Source: Pseudopithomyces maydicus (taxonomy: Eukaryota > Ascomycota > Dothideomycetes > Pleosporales > Didymosphaeriaceae). Taken from it: a DNA stretch of 64,000 nucleotides. Position numbers and translations under genes: made by a program. Positions 45,204 to 55,566 of this stretch are shown here, piece after piece (the stretch's first letter is position 1; each line of letters begins with the position of its first letter). The stretch spans positions 434,001 to 498,000 of the forward strand of contig JANTUC010000001.1 of the NCBI GenBank assembly GCA_026873275.1, in the 5' to 3' direction. The notes beneath the pieces are model-generated. The model was not told where the DNA came from. It did no database searches and saw only the letters and a list, made by a program, of their open reading frames with translations.

Positions 45204-47996
45204 ATGAGTTTACGAGGACGAGGACGCGGACGAGGACGCGGCGGCTACTCTCCACCGTCCAGGACTACAACCCACATTCAACACTCAGCCAACAGTACAA
45301 TGGCGACCCCGGCCCTTTCTACACTTCACCATGTAACTGAACGTAAGCTGAGAAAGCTTGCAGACCATCGCGACAAGTTTGAAGCCGATAAGAAAGAGAT
45401 ACTGGCGAAATCCGCGTCCGCGCCCGATCGCCAAAGGAAGATCGAGGCCTTACTTGACGGGTTTGAGCAATATGGCATCACTGCAAAGCACCCAGAACTC
45501 TCCATATCGAATTTGAAGCGATTTATCCACCAGGCCAAGCACGACCCATCTGTATCAACAAGTCTCCTTGCCGATTGGCAATCGAAACTTGAGCACGAAC
45601 TTGATGTTACAAGCGTCAAATACGAATATGCAGCTCTGTTTGGAAAGCTCGTCATCGAATGGATCAAAAACCCAAATCCCGCTGTATCAACAGCTGGTGA
45701 AAACACTGCCAACATTGAGGACGTGGAAGTGACCGAAAGTTTTGATACAGTTGGTCGCAAGGAGATGCACGAGCAGCGTAAAGAATGGGAGAATTACGCC
45801 TTTAAAGAACGCAAAGTGGATCACGAAAAAATCGAAGAGTATCTGAATGAAATATTCGGGACCACACTTCAAGCGAAGAAGGTGACAAAGACACCACTCC
45901 AACATCTTCGAGACTCAATGAAGCGTGTCATGGACTTTAAATCAAATCTACAACCGGTCAAACCTAAGAATACGTTATATGATAATGGTTGGGAGACCAC
46001 AGGTACAACTCATCGGTTTACGGTTGATACTCTAAAGTCATGTGTTAGAGGTGTGCTGCAGTCGGACCTACTTGTCGGGGCCAAGCGGGAGGCTCTTGCA
46101 GATCTGGAAAATCAACCAGCGGTGTTAAAAGAGCTTGTTGATGTATTGAATATGGATCTTGAAGGGCTTGACGAGTGGGGATGGGATCCTTCGCCGGTCT
46201 CTCTACACATGCGCCGACAGCTCAACGGAAAATATCGAGTCTACATGGATGAGGAGACCCATCAAGCCATTCTTCTCCATTTCATTGGCAAAACCTGGGC
46301 TGTTGCATTGAAGCAAGCATTCACTGCTTTTTATCACTCTGGAGCTTGGTTGCAGTCGCCTTACCGGTCGATGAACAAGAAGGCACGACAACGTCGTGAA
46401 TATTTCGACCCTGACAGCACCGCCAACCACCACAATGTTCGCAATTCGAGACGTGAAAGTTACCAAAACGACTACTTTATGACCCAACTACCAAGTAGCG
46501 GATTTGAAGACTATCGCGACTATAACGCTGAGGATCAAGATGAAAACGGTCCGGGATCTTCAAAGTCCCCACTGGCGACGAAGCAATCCATGTTGCGTCT
46601 GGTAACATCAGAGCTTCTGTTGAACACCAAAGTCTACGGCGAGTTCTTGGTGTTGCAATCGGACTTTAAATGGTTCGGTCCTTCCATGCCACACGACACA
46701 ATCTTCGCTGTCTTGAAATTTTTTGGCGTCCCAGACAAATGGTTGCGTTTCTTCAAGAAGTTCCTTGAAGCTCCACTGGTATTTGAACAAGATGGACCCG
46801 GTGCTGAACCTCAAATTCGCAAATGTGGTATTCCGATGGCACACGTGTTGAGCGATGCTCTTAGCGAAGTTGTGCTCTTCTGTTTGGATTTTGCGGTCAA
46901 CAAACGGACAGCAGGTGCAAACATTCATCGCTTCCACGACGACTTGTGGTTTTGGGGCCAAGAATCTACATGCATCCAAGCTTGGAATGCAATGCAAGAG
47001 TTCTCGAACGTGATGGGTCTACAGCTGAACGAGGAAAAAACCGGTGCAGCTCTGATCGTGGCGGATAGTTCTAAAACCCGTTCACTATCAGCGTTACTGC
47101 CAACCGGTCCGATCAAATGGGGCTTCCTAAAGCTAGATGAGTCGTCAGGTCGATGGATCATCGATCGTGCGCAAGTGGACGAACATATTGAAGAACTTCG
47201 TCGACAACTAGGGGCATGCCGTAGCATCATGGCATGGGTCCAGGCTTGGAACAGCTATATGAGTCGCTTTTTCTCAACAAATTTCGGGCGACCTGCGAAC
47301 TGCTTCGGAAGACAGCATAATGATATGATCATTGAAACCTATGAACACATTCAGCGCAGTCTATTTGAAGGCACCGGTACTACTAATGTTACAGAATACT
47401 TGCGGATGAAGTTGAAAGAAAAGTTTGATATAGACGATTCTGTTCCAGACGGCTTCTTCTATTTCCCATTTGAAACAGGGGGTCTAGGACTACAGAACCC
47501 ACTTATCAACGCGTTCGCAACATACCGAAAGTCCTTCCGCGACCCGGGAGAACGTATTGATCGCGCAAGCGAGCTTGAGCAAGCAGACTATGACAGCCTT
47601 AAAGAGAGCTGGGACTCGGGAACCCACCGTCCTAAACACACCAAATACTCACCCCTACCGGAAGATGAGAGCGGAACAGACGCCGAGGGAGATGTGCCGT
47701 TCATGAGTTTTGAAGAGTTCACTCGGTACAGAGAAGAGACATCCACACATCTACAGGATGCGTACAGCAATCTTCAGGATTGTCCTCCGGAAGAGCAGGT
47801 TGAAACCTTACCAGCAGTCCGAGCTGCATTACAGGAGCGCTCACTAGAAGAGACGCCGTATTGGTTGTGGATATATAACTTGTATGGGGGAGATATCAGC
47901 AAACGCTTCGGTGGGTTGCAACTTGGAGAGCGCGACCTGTTACCCGTTGGATTGGTAGATGTTCTGAAAAGCGAGAAAGTGCGCTGGGAAGGGTGA
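45204..47996 (+). CDS. rvt: RVT, domesticated cellular reverse-transcriptase-related protein
   Basis: A single exon gives 930 residues. The RT core has motif A in VLQSDFKWFGPSMPH (Asp487), the B'-type motif GIPMAHVLSDALSE, motif C RFHDDLWFWG (Asp579, Asp580) and motif D MGLQLNEEKTG, so the catalytic triad is complete. A thumb-like region follows (GGLGLQNPLINAF). The N-terminal part (about residues 30-280) is charged and helical. There is no endonuclease, integrase, RNase H or gag domain, no LTR and no poly-A tail. This matches the rvt class: single-copy, intact, immobile reverse-transcriptase genes of fungi and some other organisms. Cellular role is unknown. The first in-frame ATG (45204) gives an RGRGRGRGRGG start; ATG 45300 (ACAATGG context) is a good alternative. 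Confidence 0.85.
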   Translation: MSLRGRGRGRGRGGYSPPSRTTTHIQHSANSTMATPALSTLHHVTERKLRKLADHRDKFEADKKEILAKSASAPDRQRKIEALLDGFEQYGITAKHPELSISNLKRFIHQAKHDPSVSTSLLADWQSKLEHELDVTSVKYEYAALFGKLVIEWIKNPNPAVSTAGENTANIEDVEVTESFDTVGRKEMHEQRKEWENYAFKERKVDHEKIEEYLNEIFGTTLQAKKVTKTPLQHLRDSMKRVMDFKSNLQPVKPKNTLYDNGWETTGTTHRFTVDTLKSCVRGVLQSDLLVGAKREALADLENQPAVLKELVDVLNMDLEGLDEWGWDPSPVSLHMRRQLNGKYRVYMDEETHQAILLHFIGKTWAVALKQAFTAFYHSGAWLQSPYRSMNKKARQRREYFDPDSTANHHNVRNSRRESYQNDYFMTQLPSSGFEDYRDYNAEDQDENGPGSSKSPLATKQSMLRLVTSELLLNTKVYGEFLVLQSDFKWFGPSMPHDTIFAVLKFFGVPDKWLRFFKKFLEAPLVFEQDGPGAEPQIRKCGIPMAHVLSDALSEVVLFCLDFAVNKRTAGANIHRFHDDLWFWGQESTCIQAWNAMQEFSNVMGLQLNEEKTGAALIVADSSKTRSLSALLPTGPIKWGFLKLDESSGRWIIDRAQVDEHIEELRRQLGACRSIMAWVQAWNSYMSRFFSTNFGRPANCFGRQHNDMIIETYEHIQRSLFEGTGTTNVTEYLRMKLKEKFDIDDSVPDGFFYFPFETGGLGLQNPLINAFATYRKSFRDPGERIDRASELEQADYDSLKESWDSGTHRPKHTKYSPLPEDESGTDAEGDVPFMSFEEFTRYREETSTHLQDAYSNLQDCPPEEQVETLPAVRAALQERSLEETPYWLWIYNLYGGDISKRFGGLQLGERDLLPVGLVDVLKSEKVRWEG
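45209..45245. repeat. GGACGA/GGACGC hexamer-like repeat encoding Arg-Gly
   Basis: A run of GAGGAC and GCGGAC units. In the RVT frame it encodes alternating Arg-Gly (an RGG-like, RNA-binding-type stretch). It lies between the two candidate start codons. Confidence 0.8.
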
Positions 47997-48220
47997 AGAC
48001 TTTCCTCTCTTTCGTCATGCCAAAGTGGTTTTCATAAGGACCTGTACAGTATCACATCATGGATGAATGGAGGCTTTTTCGTATTCAAAACTCCTTCAAA
48101 GTGGGTGATAGAATACCACGTTCAGTCATATTATCTAATCTATACTCAATATGATTCCTCATTCATCATGTCCCAAAATTTATCATCAAAACGCCCGCTA
48201 AATGACACATAAACCATGAC

Positions 48221-49348
48221 TTAAATCAACTTCTTACCAGCCTTTCTTTCGCGTGCAGCGTATTCGAGCACGATCTCGCGGTCCCTCTTCTGGAAGAAGA
48301 TCGGGCCCTTCTCCTTCTGTGGGTGAAGCTCGCCACTGATGAATGTGCCAGCCTCGATATTCCTCTGCGATCGCTCGCACAGAACCTTGTCTTCGCCCAT
48401 AACGCGCTTGTATGTGTCGCTAATAAGCAGGAAATCTTCCTCTACAGAATCTTTGTTGCGCCACACCTCGTAGTACATGGTGCTTTCTGAGGGGCTCTTT
48501 GGCATAAACTTCTGGATGAACAAGAAGTGTTTTGTGACGGTGAAAGAGACGTTAGGGAAGCAGTAAGTAGAGCAAATTTCTTGACCGAGAGCCTTGCGGT
48601 CCTCCGGTGTATTGGGCTTGTGCTGGATATGATCGCCCGCGGGATCGCAGGACACGTCATAGGCTTCAAGATCAATCAAACCGGTAGTCAGATCGGGATG
48701 CGTTGTGGCACAGTGGTAGCACTCGTTGAAGTTATCGGCCAAAATCTTCCAGTTGAAAGGTCCGACGAGATTCCAGGTATGGTCGAAAACATAGTCGTCA
48801 AAGTTGAACTGTTCGAATCGCGTCTGCTCGTCAACGTGGTCGAAACGATCCTCCCACGAGACCTCGGGTTCCTTCTTGGGATCCATGTTGATCCAGATGA
48901 ACCCATTTTTATCGATCCGTGTGTGGATGGAGTGCTTGGGGTTGAGGATTTTAGGGACATCGTTCGTCGCGCTATTGTCCTCAACGCCAGAGTCGTTGCG
49001 CTCGCTGTCAATAAATTTGTGTGCAGCCTGGACCTTGCCGCTAGAGTTCTTTGTAATGTAGACGTCGAAGTTTGCGACATCGTAATGAAGATAGTCGCCA
49101 GCCTCGATTCTTGATTGGTGTGTCATGAGCAGCCACCGACGGCGGAAGATAGCGCGTCGCTCAAGCTGGTACATCTCCTCTGATGTGTACCAATTCGCTG
49201 GTAGAGCACGCACGGACTGTAAACCAGTATTTGTCTTCTTGGAAGATACGGCTGTGCCGCTAAAGCCAAGGTAACTGAAAAGAGACCCGACCATGATAAA
49301 AATGGTACGGATGTACTGTTGGAACGTTGAAAGGATTGTAGCAGACAT
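48221..49348 (-). CDS. Rieske-type ring-hydroxylating oxygenase without its Rieske cluster
   Basis: A single exon gives 375 residues from the first in-frame ATG (49348). The catalytic domain is well kept: WKILADNFNECYHCATTHPDL carries the mononuclear iron ligands His212 and His217, and further family motifs are YCFPNVSFTVTKHFLFIQKF and SDTYKRVMGEDKVLCERSQRN. The N-terminal part also matches the family (LPANWYTSEEMYQLERRAIFRRRWLLMTH). But where C-x-H...C-x-x-H should be (NVCRHR...CKYHGW), the protein reads AAHKFIDSERNDSGVED and goes on to NPKHSIHTRIDKNGFIWIN. No Rieske Cys is present and no intron signals rescue it. It may therefore be a non-oxygenase paralogue, or depend on another electron source. 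It is convergent with rvt, 224 bp away. Confidence 0.85.
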   Translation of the reverse strand: MSATILSTFQQYIRTIFIMVGSLFSYLGFSGTAVSSKKTNTGLQSVRALPANWYTSEEMYQLERRAIFRRRWLLMTHQSRIEAGDYLHYDVANFDVYITKNSSGKVQAAHKFIDSERNDSGVEDNSATNDVPKILNPKHSIHTRIDKNGFIWINMDPKKEPEVSWEDRFDHVDEQTRFEQFNFDDYVFDHTWNLVGPFNWKILADNFNECYHCATTHPDLTTGLIDLEAYDVSCDPAGDHIQHKPNTPEDRKALGQEICSTYCFPNVSFTVTKHFLFIQKFMPKSPSESTMYYEVWRNKDSVEEDFLLISDTYKRVMGEDKVLCERSQRNIEAGTFISGELHPQKEKGPIFFQKRDREIVLEYAARERKAGKKLI

Positions 49349-50751
49349 CTTGAGACTTGTGAAGACGATGGCTAATGAGTAGTGATTAGGGGACAATACT
49401 GGAGTTATATAATTATTCTCCAAATGCTCTCACATGCCCAACAAGAGTACTAGCAACTCATGAGGGGTTTGTGTCCGTGCACCCCAGCTGGTGACTGTGC
49501 GGTAGGATACATGAACGCAATCAGGTTGCAATTACCTTATCTCTGATCTACTGTAATGTCTATCATCGGATGCAGTAGATACCCCGCGAATACCGATTCG
49601 CCATAGTCATCCATTATCAAGACAAACGGGGTTTGACGAAGTGCTAGAACGTGCAACCATTCTGGAATGATAGAAGCTAACCAATCAAGCGCTCGCACCG
49701 TCTCTTTTGATAAGCGTGATGATAGGGCGATGAGGTAGTCCGCGTCGTTTGCCCCTCGTAGCCACTGGCTTGGATGGAAACTATGTCCCGATTTGGTTAT
49801 CAGACACTGTTTTATAATCCCGGCCAACAGCCACCCAGACATTTTGGGAAGTTTCTTGACCGTGTAATTCAATTCCAACAACGCTCAAAAATCAATCAGT
49901 CTTACACTGCTGTCACGAGTTTCTGTGCGGAGAGTAATTTCGACATTCGACAACGCAGGTCGCGGACCGAGACAGAACCTCACCCTCCCCCTATCTGCAC
50001 ACACTGATATCTAGAAGAAATTCATGAAACTCAGGCCGTTAAAATTCTAGTAGCCAGTGATATGTTGTCTGTGCGCAACAGCACAGGGCGCGAAAAATTG
50101 AGTAAGGGCAATTTCCATGTGTTAGCGCTCGATGGGTTATATTGCATCAAGATGAAACAATCCATGTATCTCCTCGGGATTGCGGTTTGCAGAATTTCCA
50201 CGAAAAGGAGGCATGCATCATTATTGGTTTCTGCGACAAAGAGTTACGTATTGTTTTGTATTCATGAAGATGGACCACTCCCGTAAAGACGAAGATATTA
50301 CTCACTGTATCTGAATTCCAGCAGGTGACCCCACTGTAGAGAACTAGCGACGACAGCAAACTCACGAGCCGACTCCTTGGCTTGAGTGTGGGATACTAAA
50401 ACCTTACACCTCATGGTGTCTGAGTGGTATGGTACATTCAGTAAGCATGGAGTCATATGCGCTCTTTGCTTACATCAAGTCTGACCTTGTAAACAAGGAT
50501 ATGACGTGGCATCCCGCACAACATCGAGCACGTTTGCGAGCATTGGTACCTAAGAATTGTATCACTGGAATCATCGATTCAATTGGCGTACCAGAAACGT
50601 ACTGTACGAATGACCAGTGAATCTAGGAGCGGCAGTGTTGCTGTGGGAATGATAACCTAAAATGGGCATCGCGTCCTTTTTCTGTCATGCGCACGGGGAC
50701 TGCTAGCAACTTCGGAAGGACCACTGAGTAAAGCAGTGCCAAGTTGAAAAA

Positions 50752-50753
<2 letters not shown>
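49349..50753. other. Gene-poor region, part 1
   Basis: Promoter side of the Rieske-type gene, then AT-rich sequence. A 114-codon frame at 49537-49881 (minus) has no recognisable match and no supporting context. No gene is supported. Confidence 0.45.

Positions 50754-50791
<38 letters not shown>
50754..50791. repeat. (GA)n microsatellite
   Basis: A pure GA run of about 38 bp, followed by GA-rich sequence to about 50,815. Confidence 0.95.
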
Positions 50792-50793
<2 letters not shown>

Positions 50794-53083
50794 AAGAGAG
50801 ACAGACAGAGGTAGGAATCGTCTTTTGCGAAGAGGGAATCCATGGCGGGCATTGGTGATCAGTATAGAGACGGACACTGAAGTCCTGCTTCATGAACTGA
50901 GTCGATTTTGTCATTATACCTTTTTTTACTGAAACCGCAAACATAAACATATGCAACAGTTTATAGTTTGAAGCCAAATGTCTTGCTATGAATGCAACCT
51001 TGTTCAGTGTAGATTTGGTTGTACCAGCAGCCTCGCTGTTTGTGGTTCCGCTAAGACTGAGTGAAATAGCGGTGTTGGTGGTAGGGATGTGATCTTCTTA
51101 GTAATCAAAAGTATTTGATTGAACGAATGACTGTTGAAAGCACAGGGGAAGGGTGATGTTGGTCGTAAGAAATCTGCATTGGACAAGGACAAAAGCTGAT
51201 GAGATGAAAACAATTTTACCTTGTATGTTGCACATACTAAACATAAGAATTCTCTGGTGCAGAAACAAGAAAAGAAAAGTGGTTGGGCTTGATGTAGAGC
51301 TGCTGTTTGCATTATAACAGTGCAACAAATGGGACATGCAAAGCTCAAGAGGATACTTCTTACCTCGTGCTGACACGTCCATTTTCATGTCTTTCACACA
51401 GTGAGAGTGGCTCAGCTATGGATTTTCAAGTTCTGCATCGGACTATTGCGAACTCTATCTTTTTTTGCCCTGCATTTCTCGGTGCACACTGGTCCGTAGG
51501 CTTCCATGTTGATATTCGACACGGGCGAGATGCAGAGTCTTAGCTCGGGGTGCGAAGCCGATCAAGGTAGGCTTGTCTTTTGGGGATGCCATGGATATCG
51601 TGGATTGTAGTCGAGTTCCAGATGTTTCCATTATACTTCCACGACAGATGGCGACAGCTGTCGCAATCTGAAACGTCGAAAATGAAGGAAATCTGGAACG
51701 AAACAACCGACCCCATCGAAGAAGATCATTTACCCGAGGACTGGGAGATCTGCAAGATCTGCTCCCCACAAGGCCCACGGCAGTCCAAAACACCCGCGTC
51801 TTTACACAGAGTAGGTAGGTACCTCAGTTGCAGAGCGGAACGAAAAGCCCTGATGTGGTCAGCTGATGCGGCGTTCAGGGTGCAGTAGACCAACGTCGGC
51901 AGCAGTTGAAGCACCGACATCCGGCTGATCCGCACTTAGGGCAAGGTTGGCGCGTACAACCGTCATGCATACCCGTGGTAACACTGAATGGAGGCGTCGC
52001 ATGCTAGACTGCCCAGATGGAGACCTTCAAATAGAGTGATGGCGTCTAGAAAGTGGGAGGTTTCGAAGATGAATCGCGGGTGGATGCCCAAGGTGGCCCG
52101 AGTGCGTTTTACCACCCGTGCGAGGGCCACGAAAGGAAATTAAAAGACGTTGTCAAGCCTCGTCGGGCATGCATGCTGCTGGCCTGGCTGTACGTACGAG
52201 TATACGCTGGCCGTCTTTTGCCCGTACGTACATTCATCAGCACTTGAGTAAGCGAGCCATGCAGCACAACGTAATCCCCACGCGTACCTCACCAAGCAGC
52301 AGTCATGGAGGTCATGGAGGGTTGGGGAAATAGAACCTTGTGCATTCCGGAGTGCAGCATGGTGGACTTGGTGTTGCTGTAAATGTGTACCTGTGCATGC
52401 GTCAGAGCTCAGCCTCCACGGCACGCAGCACACATGTACGAAAAGCAGGTTATCAGGGTCTTCTCGCTCGCTCGGCACACAAGTGACCACGACGACTGGG
52501 GTGGCCAGACGACGCGAGCGTGGTGCATGCGTCTGCGGGACCCTGGTTGAGTAAGAAGCGCTTGGGCCTGGTCGGGCCCTGTGAATGCCCCATTCCCATC
52601 CGGCTGGACCGCACTGTGTATTTCCCGTCTACGTCTGGATGCAAGAGCTCGGGCGCAGCCCGGCCACGCATGACTTTAAAGGGACGAGATTTTCCTCCAA
52701 GTTTCGCTGCAACCTCTCGGTCGTACAGTCCAAACCGGTTACAACTCCTCCAGCAACCTCGCACCGCCTGTCTCGACCATCCGCCTCCCAACCGGCCCTC
52801 ACACTATCATTGGACATCCACTGCACACGCACACATCCGCCCATCTCCAGGCCTAAGCCCAACGGGCCACACTAGCCAAGCGATACCCTGCATCCTTAGC
52901 ATCGCAGAACGACATCATCGGGCATCACGCACTCCCTGCGCATATATTATATCACTCTACTCTCCCCCGGGCCGGAAGCGTGATAGCTGCCATACCCACC
53001 CAGAACCTCACACTTCTCTGCCAACTACGCTGAGACCGCCCACTCCCGTCCAGCGCTTAGCAACATCATCCACCACAATCACA
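50792..53083. other. Gene-poor region, part 2, with a long C-rich leader at its end
   Basis: No gene is supported from 50.8 to about 52.5 kb. From about 52.7 kb the sequence becomes C-rich (many CCA/CAC/TCC triplets), as in long fungal 5' leaders, up to the small ORF at 53084. Confidence 0.45.
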
Positions 53084-53299
53084 ATGTTCTCTTGCGTCAA
53101 CTACGAGCGCGGATGCCGCGGCCGATGCAACGACCAAGGAGGCCGATGCGACTCTTGCGTCACTCTCAACCTCCAGTCGATTCGCTCCAATAGCTCCTCT
53201 TCCATCTCATCAGTCAACGGCCGATCGCAGGCTGCCTATTCAGCAATGACATCCTCATTTGCATCACTCGCACAAGCTTCCTCCGGTCGGGGCCGGTAG
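53084..53299 (+). CDS. Small Cys-rich conserved-type protein
   Basis: A 71-residue ORF starts MFSCVNYERGCRGRCNDQGG and has CDSCVTLNLQS. Six Cys in the first 30 residues (C4, C11, C15, C22, C25 and neighbours) are followed by a Ser-rich tail. I have an impression of similar small fungal proteins beginning MF-x-C-x-NY-x-RGCRGR, but I cannot check it. There is no signal peptide. The long C-rich upstream region and poly-CA-like 3' flank fit a highly transcribed, leader-rich gene. The upstream frame is open without an obvious better start. A small zinc-binding protein is a reasonable guess. Confidence 0.55.
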   Translation: MFSCVNYERGCRGRCNDQGGRCDSCVTLNLQSIRSNSSSSISSVNGRSQAAYSAMTSSFASLAQASSGRGR

Positions 53300-55566
53300 T
53301 CAACGTCCTCGGAACCCCAACAGCACAGCAGCACAACAGCACAACAACACAACACATATCGCTACGACTCGATGACATTGTTATTACTACCATCAAGACT
53401 GGGCGACTTTCATCATCGGAGTTCAAGCAGCATTGCGGACGATTAGGACAGCATTTACACGGATTGGATTTAGCGATTTTTCACAGACTCTTTGCCTTCG
53501 TCTGTACCATATACCACGGCAATTTCCTTGCAAGGTCATCATTCCACGTTGGGGCGCTTCGGAGGCTTGCGAGTTCGCAGCCTAGCATTTTCTTTTACAC
53601 TCGGGTGGGAAACATCCCTCATGGGCGGCCGCTGCAGGAACAGCTTTGGTCGGGCGCAGGGTGGAAGACAGGACCCCATTTTCCCATTGATTCTAGTATA
53701 GAGTAGCATCCAGAATGAACTTCAATGTTCTAACCACCTGGCCACTCCACTGCAATCCATGACAGCCCATGCTCGTCCCACCTACCCAAACTGCATGCAT
53801 GCATGTGCCGAGCCGGAATGGCTCGATTCACAACCTTGGAAATACGCTGAAACACGAGCGCACACGCAAGATGACCAGCGAATTTCCAGATCCCCATGGC
53901 TGCTGCGACTTTGCGTCTCAACCCCACACACCACGGCACTTTCGGTCCCCATTTCTTCCGTGCGTCCTCTGGCGTCCCTACCCGAGCCCGTCGCGTGCTG
54001 CTCCTTGGGTTGTGCTTGGTCTCATAAGAATGATCTGCACTTCGAGACCCTTGAGAATTTCTCAGGCATCCCACAAAACCTTGTCCTCCAAAAGGTCCAG
54101 ATCGATCGAAGGACCAGGTGGGGATCGGTCACTCCATGTTGCCCGGCGGTCCTCTGTGTAGCGCCAGGGGCCCAACGTTGCGGCTGCATGGTGACGACAG
54201 CGGCGCCACGAGTCGCCAAGACGGCAAACTGGGAAGGGGATGGAAGTGGGGCACATGGCAAGTCTAGAAGCGGGCGGTGGAGAAGCTCGTGAGAGGGGTT
54301 GCGAATTAATTATCTAGTCGGTGGGCGGGATTCTTGCCGAGTCTCCCACGGATGCCGAACTGCTTCGTTCATGTGCTCATGGTCCCCCAAAATGCTGAGT
54401 CTGGTCACATACAGCACGGGCACTCGGGCAAGGTCGTTGAGACGCAAAGTTCCGTCTAGCACTGGCCGTTGCAGACGGAATCGTTTCCGACTTGTTATGG
54501 CGCCGGATTGGTGAAAGAATCAAGATTCTCTTGTTCAGAGCGTTTCTGCATGGAGCACCCCACGCATACTCACGCAGATCTCTACTTCCACACACATATT
54601 ACCGAGCGGTTTTCTACACAGACTCTGCTAACATTACATTACTATAATATTAGGATTGTATATACATAGTTCTCATTGAAAGTACTGCGATGGCCAATAG
54701 TGGTCAATTGATATGCAAGACATCTGAATATGTTCTTAGTGCGGTATTGAGCCAGGTCGTTAAACAATACATCTGTGCTTCGCCTACTGAATCGATATCT
54801 ATTGCATGTATTGCCAACATGACGATGGCCGCTGTAATGGCCCAAAGGGACAATTCCTCTCGCACATCCATGCCAGGCAGAGTTTCTGCATGGCCAAATT
54901 TAGACCTTGGCCCAGGGCTTGCGGCGCCCCAGGGCCGGTAAACTGACCAGAGTTGGACGGTCGCAACGTCGACCCCACCCTGTCTTGCAACGCTGCCGAC
55001 GTCATAGTGCATGTGACATGTACTGTTCTGCAGGGCAGCAGCAGATTGAAGCTGTTCGGGAACTTCCGGGCCGCATCGTGAGGTCAGCGTTCAGCATCCA
55101 ATGCCACCACACTATAGTAGTGGCCCTGATGCGCGGGACGAGGTTTCTTCCGACACAGCGCTATTTTGACTTTTGCGTGCCAATAATTCACCTGTGCACA
55201 AATAAGTTCCAACATGCTGATGAGACGCTGCGTGCATCTAATCGAGCTTCCCCATATTCGAACCTAGCCGCAGGACGATGCTCCATGCGCAAGCTTCGGC
55301 TATTCATGCGAAAACTCTGCAAATCGAGACGAACCATTAGTGAGTAGTTGATCTTGCTACAAGGCCCATGATGTGTCAATATGTGTCGGGTGCATGCATT
55401 ATTGAACGGGTTTTAAATCTGCGGTAGCATCTCGCAGAGTTTGCCGTGTTGTCGCGTCGCACCGTTCCAAGTCCATGCATGATTGTCAAAAGATCAAAGG
55501 GTCGGTCACTTGTCGAAACAACTAGATTGTGGTTTAATGCCGGGTGGCATGTGCCAAATTTACCAT
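53300..55566. other. Gene-poor region, part 3
   Basis: A CAACA-type simple repeat (about 53321-53357) probably lies in the 3' UTR of the small ORF. A TGCATGCATGCATG stretch occurs at about 53793-53806. Long frames at 53759-54292 and 54907-55347 have no protein-like features. No gene is supported. Confidence 0.45.

Noticed and set aside
45204..47996. RVT gene as an active retrotransposon
   Set aside because: No LTRs, poly-A tail, endonuclease, integrase or gag, and no flanking duplications seen.
52520..53083. In-frame upstream extension of the small Cys-rich ORF
   Set aside because: The sequence is His/Pro/Ser-rich, like translated C-rich leader, and the conserved-looking part starts at ATG 53084.
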